A stretch of 64,000 nt of DNA from Flammula alnicola. Its lineage: Eukaryota > Basidiomycota > Agaricomycetes > Agaricales > Strophariaceae. Position numbers and translations under genes: made by a program. A model generated the notes under the pieces. It did no database searches. It was given only the letters and a program-made list of their open reading frames with translations, and was not told the origin of the DNA. How positions within the stretch are numbered: the first letter of the stretch is position 1; the number at the start of each line of letters is the position of its first letter. The stretch spans positions 62,001-126,000 of the forward strand of contig JADNRV010000048.1 in assembly GCA_015499995.1 (NCBI GenBank), read 5' to 3'. Below are positions 11,547 through 23,167 of this stretch, piece by piece.

Positions 11547-12588
11547 TCATTCCACCAATTGGTATCTCACTCCGCAGAATTGCATAAACCTGTTGAGGTT
11601 GTGATCGCGAGATTCAGAGGGATCTGGTAATTCATAGGCGGCCATGAGGGCTTTGGTCTTGTCCCCTTCAACGATTTGCGAAACGTGTTAGAGCCGTAAC
11701 ATAACTACGTCGGCAAAAAGACGTACCGTCCAGGCTAAAAAGTCCTTTCAAATCCTTCGGGTAGAGTGGGCTAACGTTTCCGTCCGCCATGAACATCGTG
11801 GCGAGTGATTCATTTGGTTTATTAGACCTGAGTTTGCCATTGGCCCGACGACTCTCTCTGGTAAACGATGACTCTCTTGATCCATACATTTAAGAGAAAA
11901 GGAACATGGCGACTTACGAGTTATGCAACTTCAGGTTCAGTTCTTCGAGCTCGCGTTTGCTTGATGCAAACTCTTCCTGAAGTTCCGGAGGGATATGGTC
12001 CTTCAAGAGACACTCTGCAACTTGCTCCCTGACGAGCTCGTCGATTTGATTCGTGATCTCCTCTTCGACTGCCCAAGACCGTTAGTCGGCAGACAATGAT
12101 TCATAATGTTGGATAATAACCTTGCTTTCTCATATTTTCCACGACTTGATTCTTCAATAGATCGTCGAGAATGGCTAGAAGAATCCATTTGAACCGAGTT
12201 CCAAAACCGTTAGATAAAAAATATCTTACTCTGGATTTCAACGAGGCCGTCCTTGTGTCTCTCGTCCTGGTTGCGCATTTGTTCGCGAAGTCTACACCAG
12301 TCAACTCTTCGCAAACGGGAATCATGACATCGGGTCTACGAACTCTGATATCGATTGCTTAGTCCCAACCTCCCCGAGGAGGGCAATTTGCATCGTTTGT
12401 CCGTGCAGCGCATCGAGTGCAGCCTGCAGGCATTAACAGTCCATTCGGTTAGATTTCATCCACAATAAAACTGCAGCAACGCGAACCGTTATTCCATCCA
12501 ATGGCTTTTGGAATTCTTTAATGAAGGCTCTCGTTTTTTCAGCTTCAAGATTGATCGAAATGGGGCTTTGGACCGGGAAAGTAGTCAT
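11547..12588 (-). CDS. Conserved fungal protein of unknown function, coiled-coil
   Basis: The ATG at 12588 opens MTTFPVQSPISINLEAEKTR. Further exons encode ALDALHGQTMQIALLGE, a segment ending DDLLKNQVVENMRKQGY, a charged helix (EEITNQIDELVREQVAECLL, later EFASSKRELEELNLKLHNS), a lysine-rich loop, the segment YPKDLKGLFSLDG, and a final exon ending NRFMQFCGVRYQLVE. About six exons and five short introns give roughly 240 residues. The last motif is one I associate with uncharacterised proteins of mushroom fungi, but I know no function. Charged heptad-like helices suggest a coiled coil. It lies downstream of the Mdl1-type transporter on the same strand, about 400 bp away. Confidence 0.65.
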
Positions 12589-12986
12589 TTGGGTGGTGCT
12601 GGGTGTAGGAGGTTCTATGGTAGGCAGTATGCATGAGGCTGCCGCACACCAAAGTTGCTTTTAAAATTCGTGACCACCAGATGATGTCACCGCATGTAGT
12701 AGTGAGGCCCATGAACACCTGTATGCCATAGCTTCACCATGAGGCCGTGGCGTGTGACTCCTTGATTTTCTCAGATGTCCTTTTCGGATGCTTTGGAAAA
12801 CCTTCCGCCGAGCGCATGCCGTGTAAGGGTGCCCAAATGTGATATTTTGCTAAATCGCATGCATTCTAATCGCTACTAAATGTAAATAAATGACAAAATG
12901 ATGTAAGTTCGATACAATGGTGGAGTGGAGGGGAATTGCCTGTCTATTAGTTGAATACACGAACATACCGAGGGTGGCAAAAGATA
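12589..12986. other. Intergenic between unknown protein and ABC transporter
   Basis: About 400 bp holding the promoter of the unknown gene and the 3' flank of the ABC transporter, both on the minus strand. I see no gene, repeat or RNA. Confidence 0.4.
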
Positions 12987-15938
12987 TCACAATGAGTGTG
13001 ATGTAGATCGAGTCTTCGAAGGGTGTTCCTCTGGATGACCTTCCGCCTCGGGTGATTCTTCATCATCTTCATTTTCTTCCTCAGCCTCGAAGGGCGATGT
13101 TTCCCCAGCAGCTGCATTCAGTTGAGCAGCCATTAATGCTCGGAAACGTGAATCTGGAAGGCCGACCTATGGTTTCAAATTGTATCAGCCATGCTCAGTA
13201 AATAGGCATCAGGTCAGAAACTTGCCAGTTCACGATAAGTTCCCGATTCGACTATTCGACCACCTTCCAGGACGACTATACGTTCCGCACGAGCGATCGT
13301 CGATAGACGATGCGCAACCAACAAGACCGTAGTCTGCCTTGCATGCAAGATCTTATCAATAGCATCATTGACCTAAAAAAGCATAGGTCCAATTATAAAG
13401 AATAGAAATGCTCAAGCCACAAATCCACTTACTCTCCGTTCGGATGTAGCATCTAACGCGCTGGTGGCCTCATCAAGGGCTAGGATGACTGGCTTTTTCA
13501 ATAGGGCACGAGCTATTGCCAGTCGTTGCCGTTGGCCACCGCTCAGGCTGAGTCGTCCGACTACGCGACTCGATGAGCAAACCGTGAATTAAAGCAAAGT
13601 CATACCACTCACTTTGGGTGTCGAACCCATCTGGCATGCCCCATACGAATTCGCAATTTGCTCCTCTTGCGGCATTTTCAATCTCCTCGCGCGTGGCATC
13701 TGGGTTACCGAATGCAATGTTGGAGGCAATTGTACCAGTAAATAGTACCGGATCTTGAGGAACAACACCAATGATCTGGCGCCATGATGTAGTCGAGAAT
13801 TCACGAATGTCTGCCAGAAATATCCACGGTCAGATATTACGCACAGGCATTGATGAACAAAGCTTACCCTTTCCGTCATAGGTTATCTTCCCGCGAACAG
13901 GGTCGTAATAGCGTAGAAGAAGAGAATGCACAGAGGATTTTCCACCGCCACTTTCGCCGCTATCAACACAGAAAAAACAAGAGTCAGTTGGATAAATATA
14001 CTCAAAAAGAGGGTACGCACACGATGGCAACACTTTCTCCGGGCGCCAGCTCCAGTTCAAAGTCCTTGAGAATTTCTACGCCCTTACGACTAGGATATTC
14101 GAAGTATACGCGTTCGAATTTGACGACGGCCAGGTGGTCCTTCTGCACCTCGTCGCCTTGAGCGTGCGGTATGGCAGGCGTCCTGTCGAGGACTTCGAAG
14201 ACGCGCACGCCTGCACCGATTCCACGCATGATGGACGCCTAGGCAATAAATTGTCAGATGTATAGCAAAACAACTTGGAAATTCACCCACGAAGAATGAG
14301 CTTTTGGTGATTATTCATATCAGTCGAATCAAGCAGCCTTAAACGAGCGAAAAATGGACCCACGTTAGCATCTGCAAGCCATTACCCACATATACAGTAT
14401 AGAGCAAAAGACTTGTGAGGTCTCCGACTGAAATGTCGCCGTGAGACACCAGGGTACCACCTATCTTCCTCTCAGTAAAAAAAAAAAACACGAAAATGGA
14501 AGAAAATGACGAACCGTAACCGAGCAGTCCTAGAAGAGTGACGTTCCCGCTCCAACCCGTACTTCCAAAGAATATACCACTTGCAATGGCCTCTTTTCTT
14601 GCAAGCGTTAGCACCTCAGTCACTTTGTCGTGGAACTTCTTTTCTTCTTGAGGGATGGCGTTATAAGACTGAACTGTCCGCAAGGCAGAGAGAGCCTCTG
14701 AAGCAACCTGGAGAGCAAAAATTTAGCATTTCTGAGTCGAGATGATATCACACGAACCTTTGTCATTTCACCCATAGCCTCTTGAGTTTTGTTCGAGAGC
14801 TTTTTCAGATAACGGCCATAGAATACCTTTCGACGCACATATTAAGCGAGAGAACATTCAAGAAGAAACAGAACATACGGCGCCCAGAGATACCGGAGGG
14901 ACAATCGTAAGCATCAACACCGTCAATTGTGGCGAGACGTAAAACATAGCTCCGACTACCAGTGTCGATGAGGGCCACAATAAAGTGTATACATTTTGAA
15001 GACTTACGTCCAACAGTAGACATGACAACGGCTCGAAGACCGTCAGATAGGTTTTGAGTAACGCTAAGCGGATATATTTATCAAAAACAAGAGTTTCAGG
15101 CAATTGAAATACGAACCTCTCGCCAACAATGCTTGTATCCACGCTTAATCGGCTGAGCACATCCCCTTCTCCCTTTTCAACAAATTCTACTTCTTGTCTG
15201 AGAGCTGCTGAATATGTCCGTTCCCGCAGACGTGCCACGATCCGTTGACCTGGGTGGTGAATCATGGATGTCACTTTAGGAAGGTCATTCTGAAAATGAG
15301 AACCAACCTGATAGTCTCATAAGCATTGCACGACCGGCATTCGCAACAGCACCTAGAGTGAAAAGGAGCAGAAGTGCAGCGGAAGCTTGCCAAACGGAGA
15401 GTCCCAACGGTATTTGCTAAGGAAGATGTTAGTGATGTTTCTACGACGTGATCAAGAACATACATACAGGATTCATACTTGAAAAGAAGTCGATCAATTT
15501 GCCAATGGTGAAAGGCACGCTCATTGAAACCGCGGAAGAAAGGAGGAGCAACCCAATGGCTATCGACAGCGGTTTCCATTCTGGTCTGGCGAGAGAGACA
15601 ATCTTTCGGAAGGAAGACGCGTTCTGGGACCCTTTAGAGCCTGTTGGTGCAGGCAAAAATGGCGAGAGAAGGGGGCGTTTCTGGGGCGGAGCAGGTGAGG
15701 TTGATGAGGGCGGGGCTTGTGTCGAGTTAAATCTCCTTGCTTGCCAATTTTTGAGAAATATCGAAGTTGAAGGTGTCCCGAATGCAGCTCTACATTGAAG
15801 AGTCCGAGGTCCGCGACTGATTGTCAACGTAGTGTGGTAATTCCGACGGTTGACTAGCTTCAAAGTGTTTGGGCATGACGCCTTGCCAAAGTTCGACACT
15901 GGTAGCCGTAGACACGACCAGCCCCAAATACCCAGCAT
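12987..15938 (-). CDS. MDL1: Mitochondrial ABC half-transporter, Mdl1/ABCB10 type
   Basis: The ATG at 15938 starts a long Arg/Ser/Thr-rich leader of about 100 residues without acidic patches, fitting a mitochondrial presequence. Then come [20 protein letters not shown] and the six-helix membrane domain, with [20 protein letters not shown] and [13 protein letters not shown] as the coupling-helix region. The nucleotide-binding domain has Walker [10 protein letters not shown] split by an intron, signature [18 protein letters not shown], Walker B with the catalytic Glu ([12 protein letters not shown]) and the H-loop VAHRLST. The protein ends in an acidic tail ([20 protein letters not shown]). All catalytic elements are intact. 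Yeast Mdl1 exports peptides from the matrix across the inner membrane; the same role is inferred here. Walker A reads GES where GPS is usual, which is tolerated in many ABC proteins. Confidence 0.9.
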
Positions 15939-16927
15939 CGTAATGGCGCCTCACCCTAGAAATGGGGACTCTGGATTCGCTGAGACTACCGCCTGGGAAT
16001 TATAGTCGTGGACGTTGAGGATGGAGCCGTGGTTACAATTCCCGAACAACGTAAGGCGACCGACTTTCCGACTCGGCCTGATCTGCACGTGGCTAACTCA
16101 TCTTATCTTATCTTTCAGTAGTCACTAAGTAGTCACAACTAAACCTCAAACGTTGAATATTGAATAACCTTTTCTTCTGACCCGATTCGCGGAAAATAGT
16201 CAAGATTCGACAACGAATTCCGCGCTCTTCCTTCCTTTTGCTAAGAACATTTTTTGTTGGCGAAATTTCACAGGAGGAAGTAGGGCCAAGGACCGCAGAC
16301 GGGCGTCCACATGTTCGGCAAACCTATAAGCTTAGACATTCTTTTTTTGCAGGCGCTCTTAAACACCGAGGGCGAATTACCCATAAGTATATGTGGTATT
16401 TTTTCACGTCACTGTACTCCATTCGTCCATTTTTTGGGAGGTCTGATCGGGCTTGTAGGTCCCCGTAATTCTGACAGATCTCACAGTTTAAATTAGTCTC
16501 CCGTAGTCAGACTATTAAATTCGTGACTTTTGTTGTTTATGATAGAGTCACTCATAAGTTTAAATTGGCATGAGACTGAGCACACCTACTCACTGCGGCC
16601 GCGCTCTATTGAGCACAATCTTCACACGAGAAGAGGCCCTGTGGCTCCTTGTAATTCTGCTAAATCTCCGTGAGACAGACGTTAAGTCATGGCAGCGGCG
16701 CTCTTGGACGGCACAAGAACAAATCTTATTTCAGGACTAAAGTTGGTAAAGGTATAACATCTTGAAAGTCACTCGAGCACGAAGCTCGACACGACTGAAG
16801 GACAGTAATAATTGAAAGAATAACGCACACAATATCCTACTTTTATACGCGAAATTTGAGGCAGAATAGCCCAGATAGGCTTGAGATGACATTCAAGTTT
16901 AGGCCCATGACTCGGAATTCAGGATGC
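15939..16927. other. Intergenic, promoter side of the MDL1 gene
   Basis: About 990 bp between the ABC transporter start and the stop of the flavin oxidoreductase. It contains a short CTTAT tandem patch near 16102-16117 and nothing that looks coding. Frames near 16240-16500 have no start context, splice structure or family resemblance. Confidence 0.4.
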
Positions 16928-18250
16928 TCAAATTTTAACAGTGTCAGTGTCCTTCAATTCTTCGGCGAACGGGTAGTCGACATAACCAACTTCTGTTCCT
17001 TTTTGGATCCCAGGAACATAGAAAGTTCGTCTGTCGGGTGGTGTAAGAGCTATGTCGTACTTGAGACGCGCTGGAAGATCGGGCTGAGCGCGAGAAATAA
17101 AATATTCAATGAAGTTTTGGATGTAGAAGAACGAATGTAGTACTTACGTTCGAGATGTAAAGTCTTCCGAATGCGATCAAAACACCTTCCTTCTCCGCTC
17201 GGTCGATAGCTGACTGTCTCGTAAATCCTCCAGCGGTAATGAGCGGCCTCGGTGCCCAGATCTTGCGAATGAAGTCGTTCGACTCAGTGTGTCGATCGTT
17301 ATACTCCTCTGCATCAGTAGCCCCAGAGATACGGGGCTCGACAAGGTGAAGGTATGCAAGTTGGGGATATGCGTTCTTGAGAGACTGGACCAAATGCGTG
17401 AACTGAGGAATAGGATTTTCCATTCCCATATCTATACACAGGAAATGTAAGCATCTTCAGATAGTAATAGTACCACCCGTAAAGACTGACCCAACGCTGT
17501 ACTCCATGGACTCAGACGAACAGCCGTTCTGTTCTCTCCGATTGCCGTCACTACTGCATCGACAACGTCTAATGCGAACTTGTTCCGCCTTTCTATGCTT
17601 CCACCGTACTCATCACTGCGCTGATTGCTGACATCTTGGATGAACTGGTCAACGAGGTACCCATTTGCAAAGTGAAGCTCGACGCCGTCAAATCCCGCCC
17701 CATCTATAGCATTCTTCGCCGCCTGTGCGAACCACTCGACGTACTCATGAATCTCGGAAATGGTCAATTCTCTGGGGACGTTCCGGCCGGTAATCGGGAT
17801 GGGCGAAGGACCAACAAGTTGCAGACCATGCGACTCAAGCAAGGAAAACTCAGCAGCTCTGCCCATACCGCGGAGTTGCACGAACATGAAGGACCCCTTG
17901 GCATGCACGCTGTCAACGATCTATCACGCGTTTCTATGTCAGAAATGGAGTGCAGGCATCTGAATAACTGAAAACACAAACACCTCTTTCCATGCTTTCA
18001 TCTGCTCCTGGTTCCAGATTCCCGGAGTATTGGGACGCCCTCCTGCTTGCGGCGATATGAGCGTTGACTCTGTGATGAGCAGCGTACCGGGAAGCGATGC
18101 TCGCTGCGAATAGTAAATTTTGACAAGCGAAACGATGGGCACGTTGTCCGTCGGCGTTGCCTTAAGTCGCGTCAGAGGAGCGAGTACAACGCGGTGCTCT
18201 AACTTGACCGTCCCGATCATGATGGGCGTGAATAATTTCGAGGACGACAT
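16928..18250 (-). CDS. Old Yellow Enzyme-family NADH:flavin oxidoreductase
   Basis: The ATG at 18250 opens MSSSKLFTPIMIGTVKLEHR, followed by VLAPLTRLKAT, in which the Thr lies at the position that tunes FMN. TPGIWNQEQMKAWKE and FVQLRGMGRAA follow. The active-site segment is DGVELHFANGYLVDQFIQD, where His and Asn bind the substrate oxyanion and Tyr is the proton donor. Later come SDEYGGSIERR, RLSPWS and the phosphate-binding AFGRLYISN. The end is VDYPFAEEL and a short tail. Three or four introns, phases checked at two. The protein is about 370 residues, normal for OYE. It likely reduces activated alkenes (alpha,beta-unsaturated carbonyls) with NAD(P)H and FMN. OYE1 has HSAN where this protein has HFAN, so substrate access may differ. 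Confidence 0.92.
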
Positions 18251-18526
18251 GTCTTTTGTCTGGGAAGGTGGAGAGGTTGCGAGGGTATTGCGAGGGTTTA
18301 TAAATAGCCAAGGGTCCGACTGATAAGAGTTTGGTATGCGGACGTGACTTATGTAAAAAAGACGCGAGGAATGGCCGTTCTCGGATCCATCCCGGTGCCC
18401 TGGTCTTGTGAGAGTACACAATCGGAGCTCATCGATTGATGCCCGTACCGATTTTTCATAACTCTAACAGGGTACAAGTGAGTCTGCGATATATGAAATA
18501 ATGTGACATCGCTCGAGTGGTACCTA

Positions 18527-19525
18527 CTATCTTTCTTTATTCCTAGCGTCATCCGAAAAAGTCTTTTCGAACACCTGGAAGGTCGCATTTCCAAGGATCG
18601 CAAATACAACTCGGTCAAACGAGTGCTTAAATCGTGCGCCTTCTCCAACCAGTAGCTCTTTCCAAACCCCGCAACAAGTTCGACCCTATTCCTGAAAACT
18701 CCAGTCCCGAAACTTCCAAGGACAAGATTCCTCACTCCATGTCTTTCAAAGAGGTATAAGATCCTCGCCATTCGCTCCTTCATAGCCGCGTCCAAGCCGG
18801 TCTCGTCACTGTTGTTCTCGCGGAGGTACCGCCGAACTACACCTGCATTGACTGCCGCGCTGGTAACGATCTCGACTTCGACTGGGGTCATCCATTCGCC
18901 TTTGTCGGCGCGGAGGAAAAGAACGCCAGGAGAATAGATCATTGCATGGCTGTAATATCCCTTTTTCGAATCTTTTTTATGAGATTGATAGAATCGTTGT
19001 GCGGCTTGGGTCATCAAGCTAGCATAAATTGTAGAAGAGCGAGCTATATATTCTTCCTTTAGATGACATTAACAGAGCACTAGGAAAATGCAATCGGAAT
19101 AAACGTACCTGGGCTTGAGCGCCAGTGATGAATCCGCCACCAGGATTCTTAGCTGATGCAAAGTTGAGCACGCCAACACTTCTGTCCTCAACATCCTCCA
19201 GCGAATCCAAAAGTCCTTTCAGTGTACGAGCACCAAAAAGTGTCGAGTTTTCGGAAACGGTGATATGAACTCCTGGATGGGACTCAGGACCATCTAAGCT
19301 GGGCGCATTCGAAGCCCACTCAGAAAGATTGGAGTCTGCAGTGTAAAACGAGGCGTGTTCATTGGTGTTCTTTATTGCCTCCTTGAGAGCGTACGCGATG
19401 CCGTCGAGTTCGTATGTCCCTTGTTCCAATTTCTTGAGAGTGGAAGCGGCGATCTCCTTCAGTGATTCTTTACCGACGCGTGGTGCTGACACGTCTGCCT
19501 CGCTGCTGCTGGTGGCGTTCTGCAT
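18527..19525 (-). CDS. Microbial-type poly(ADP-ribose) glycohydrolase (TIGR02452/DUF2263), apparent frameshift
   Basis: The ATG at 19525 begins a helical N-terminal region (ESLKEIAASTLKKLEQGTYE), then the macrodomain-like core VLNFASAKNPGGGFITGAQA. A 52-nt intron (19057-19108) splits the catalytic signature: GGG, seven residues, then QEE, in which the second Glu is the catalytic residue of bacterial-type PARG. MIYSPGVLFLR and RNLVLGSFGTGVFRN follow. The frame then breaks: after 18671 the in-frame translation loses similarity, while the next frame reads VWKELLVGEGARF and FDRVVFAILGNATF, the expected C-terminus, and stops at 18527. One base appears to be missing in the C run at 18667-18670. Read without correction, the protein would run on to 18349 with an unrelated tail. 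If functional it would remove ADP-ribose chains in nucleus or cytoplasm. Confidence 0.8.
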
Positions 19526-20099
19526 AATTAAGAAAGCGGGTAAATATTATGAAGCAATAGGTGTGGTATCTACCTGACCTGTAACCGGATATTCTTTTGG
19601 GACAAAATGACTATGCAGATGATGGTACGAACGTACAGTAGGAAATATTCGGAGCGCGTATTTCTGGTGCTTGTTTTGAGCCAAAGCTCTAAAAATGTTG
19701 GCGTTTATAAGTATTGGCATTTTCCTATGTATAATAAAATTCGTACCAAAGAAGACATCAAGACTGGAACTGCCACATTGGCGGAACTGTGAATACGGTT
19801 GCTGACTCGACGCACAGGTTTAAAATATTCCCATTAAAAACAGCAAGGGTTTGAATAGGTTGGGCAGTACTTTGCTGCCGACAATGTGAATCGATTTAGA
19901 TGCATATGGTTCGACATTAAATGTCTGGTGTTCAACGTCACGAAAGAAAGAGAGGAAGTTCTGTGTGGTGGCCCTGAGTTGAAAGTTCAAAGAGGGACAG
20001 TGGCCTCTGTGGACTCGAACTTGAACATTATGTAAGCGCTGAGCAGTCACGTTTTTCTGTCTCCGTTTTACGTTCATTCGTCGCGTACCTATATCAGGT
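19526..20099. other. Divergent promoter region
   Basis: About 570 bp between the head-to-head PARG-like gene (-) and the monoacylglycerol lipase-like gene (+). It must contain both promoters. No coding signal or repeat was seen. Confidence 0.45.
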
Positions 20100-21652
20100 A
20101 TGTTCTTCCATCTTTGGAAGACCCCTTTCACACTCCTCTCCCCCCGCATACCATCTATTTTGGCAAGGTCTCCAGCTTACTCTCTTCCAATCTCACGTAG
20201 AAGCATGGCAAGTCAAGCTTACACCGAAGCCTGGCTCGTTGGACCCAGTGCTACCCAATTCTACACCCGAACATACATCCCCGCTCCTGAAGTTCCAACG
20301 ACAGCAGCTGTCGTCGCCGTGCATGGGTTCGCAGAACACATTGGCCGCTATAGCCACTTTCACCCTCTCATCGCTGAGCGTGGCATTGCTGTCTTCGCGT
20401 ACGACCAACGCGGGTTTGGGTTGACCGCACAGGACACGACAGGCAAGAAGAGCAAGGGCAGCGCGTATGGCAAGACCTCGTGGAAGGAGCAGATGGCGGA
20501 CATCGAATGGGCTGTTGGTCATGCTCAGAAAGCGTTCGAGGGCGTGCCGCTGTTCTTGATGGGCCATTCCATGGTATTTGCTTCTGCTTTCTGATTTACG
20601 GACCCACGGGAAGACTGATGTATGCACTTATGTTCTGGCTTTCTTCATCCTCATAGGGTGGGGCAGAAGCTCTGGGATTCGCGACACAGGGCGACAAGCA
20701 CAAGTCCACTCTAGCCCTACTCACTGGAATCATTGCCACCAGCCCTCTCATTGAGCAAACCATACCAGCGCCCAAAGTCATGAAATGGGTCGGTGGTAAA
20801 CTTAGCACAGTCATGCCAAACATGCTGATTCCCGCGGAAGTCAAGTCAGAGGTCTGTCCTTCCAACTTTCCACAACTCTTAATGTCTCATACTAACTCGT
20901 GAACTATCCTCCTCCTTGACGTCTGGCCCTATGGTGTGCAGCAATTATCACACGATCCCGAGGTGAACAGCGCCTACCTCAAGGATCCGCTCGTGAAACA
21001 GTCCGGGTCACTGAAGGGTCTCCACGACATGCTATCCAACGTATGTTCCCTGTTCCTGGAGAGACCGTTCCATTAAACGCGTAGCAATGCAGGGTGAACT
21101 TCTCTTGAAGGATCGTGCCAATCATTGGCCAAATGATCTTCCTGTAAGTAAAAACTATCACCATTTTCTGGTTTGTCTGTTTGAACTCATTCATCTACCA
21201 TAGGTGTTGCTAGTGCATGGCACAGAAGACAAGGTTCGCTCTTCTTATACCCGCTATAACTCTGATTTACGTGGGCTACTTCAGGTCACTTCCCCCAAAG
21301 CATCCCAAGCCTTTCACGACAAAATATCTGCCTCAAAGAAGAAAATTGTGCTCTTCCAAGTCAGTCAATTTTTACTGCGTCATTTTGCCTTGTACTTATG
21401 CCTGATCTAAAGGGCGCCTACCATGAATTACAAAACGAACCAGATGGCGTCAAGGAAAAGCTGGCTGGTGAAATCGTTGCATTCATCAAGGAATACTCAT
21501 CTTCCCCGTCGTCTTCTGTGGCAGCGGCAGCTACGCCCGTGGTAGCTGAGGAGACACAGAAAGAAGCCCCAACCGCAGAAGCACCAGAACATACTGCCAT
21601 TGAAGCAGGCCCCGAACCAGCTGGGGTGAACGCCACAAAATCTAAGATGTGA
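20100..21652 (+). CDS. Monoacylglycerol lipase-like alpha/beta hydrolase (Yju3/MGLL type)
   Basis: The core begins MASQAYTEAWLVGPSATQFY and contains VVAVHGFAEHIGRYSHF (oxyanion hole), VFAYDQRGFG, the nucleophile elbow GHSMGG split by an intron inside GHSM-GG, VLLVHGTEDK (catalytic Asp after the strand) and KIVLFQ-GAYHEL with the catalytic His. Six short introns are required. The tail after residue about 310 is Ala/Glu/Pro-rich low complexity. Two in-frame ATGs are possible: 20205 matches the usual family start, while 20100 adds a 35-residue extension rich in Ser, Pro and Arg with no acidic residue, which could target the protein to mitochondria or a membrane. The likely reaction is hydrolysis of monoacylglycerols to glycerol and fatty acid on lipid droplets and membranes. 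Confidence 0.9.
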
Positions 21653-21903
21653 TGACCATGTCCCAGACTTTCAAAGTTCGAACCATGTTTTTCGTGTACT
21701 TTCTACTAAACTTCTCTGGGTCGAATACCCAGTGATTATTATACCATACGTCTTTAGTTACTCAAGGGGTGGATTTTCGGTTAATAGGATTGAATGTAAA
21801 GGTTTAAAGGCAAAGCTGGATAACATTTTTTCCGCGAAGATATGGTGACTACCAGCATCAATAAAGAGGGTAATGGATAGAAGAAAGACAGACAATTCAA
21901 CGT

Positions 21904-22964
21904 CTAGTAGCCAGCCGCGCCGGGTGCAGCGTCTCCCTCCCGCTTCAGCCTCAACAGTACCTCCTTGAACCTTGTCAGATCGGTCGTTCCAGCGCCTGTT
22001 CGTGCAATGGTCTTGCTCTGCGAATTTTGGAGTTCGATGAGATTGCTGATGCGATCCCAAGTCGTCCCTGTCGACAGAGATGCTTGCAGCTCGGAAAGGT
22101 ACTCGGATTCGGAGTGCCTAAGAGTAAGAGGGAGGTTCAATCAACTTTTGGACTGACAGAACTGGAGACGGTTCATACTTGTTATCTCGAATGCTCCTCT
22201 CCTTCTTCTTGGCATAGTTCTCGTAGAACTCCTCAATTGCACGCTCGGCTTTGTCGATCGTTTCCTCCCGACGGAGCTTTGACGCCTCGTCGCGAGCTTT
22301 GATCTCCTCTTGTTGCTTTTCGCGCCAGTCTCTAAGAAGAGTCAATCAATGGTCAATGACACTGTCAGGGGAGAGGCATAGGTGCGGCGCGTACTTGATG
22401 ACCTGGGGTTCGTCTTCGATTGTTTGGGTCAGGATAGGAGTTGAGGAGAATGCGGAAGGCTGGGGTTGAGGTGCAAACGTTGCTGTGTAGGAGGGTTGCT
22501 GCGGGGTGGAATACTGCTGGGTGATACGTGTTAGCGAATATGCATGCTATGTCATCGGAATGTAGACACGGAAACAATGACGACTACGGATTCATACTGA
22601 ATCCTCAAGCTTGCTCGTTATACGTTTCCAGCACACGCGCCAGTGCGATAAGACAACCAATAATGAGCCAACTCACCTGTGGAACTTCAATGTCGGGGAA
22701 TTCGCTCTCGAATTTATCAATTTCATCATCACCAGTGACCTTCACCACTGTTTCCTTCTGCTGCAAAGGAGGTTCGTCATCAAAGTCATCGAACGAGAAT
22801 CCACTGTTCGTCCTGCCGCCGGCAAGGGGTGGTGCGGTAGGCAGTTCGGTGCTGCCATCAAGAGAGATGTCGGGGAAAGCTGACGCGGCGCGGTCAAAGT
22901 CGATCTCCTCATCGTTATTTCCATGAAACGAGGAAGAGAAGTCGCCGCCTAGAAGGTCGCTCAT
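21904..22964 (-). CDS. CLC1: Clathrin light chain
   Basis: The ATG at 22964 gives an acidic, Phe/Asp-rich N-terminal half (MSDLLGGDF, FSFDDFDDEPP, ESEFPDIEVP). A Gln/Pro-rich linker ends in TIEDEPQVIK. The long central heavy-chain-binding helix is DWREKQQEEIKARDEASKL followed by TIDKAERAIEEFYENYAKK. The C-terminal domain has TTWDRISNLIELQNSQSKT and DLTRFKEVLLRLKREG and ends in PGAAGY. Four exons; about 230 residues, the usual size. It regulates clathrin triskelion assembly on coated vesicles at the Golgi, endosomes and plasma membrane. It faces GEP4 head to head across only 203 bp, so the two probably share a bidirectional promoter. Confidence 0.95.
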
Positions 22965-23167
22965 AGTGAACTATATTTGCAGAGAGTTTCGGGCTGTTGG
23001 TGGTTGCTCAGAGGTTGAGACGGAAATGTTGTACTAACTGGCCAAATTGGCTTGGTACCGTGAGAATTTATTGCTCTTCAATCCCGGCGAATAAGTGTCA
23101 AAAAAAGTACAGAATTGTTTCCTTCGTGACTGCGCGGTGCTGAACGCTGCTCAGACTAAGAAACGGA
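22965..23167. promoter_or_regulatory. Bidirectional promoter between CLC1 and GEP4
   Basis: Only 203 bp separate the divergent start codons, so both promoters and 5' leaders must lie here. No specific element was identified with confidence. Confidence 0.55.
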
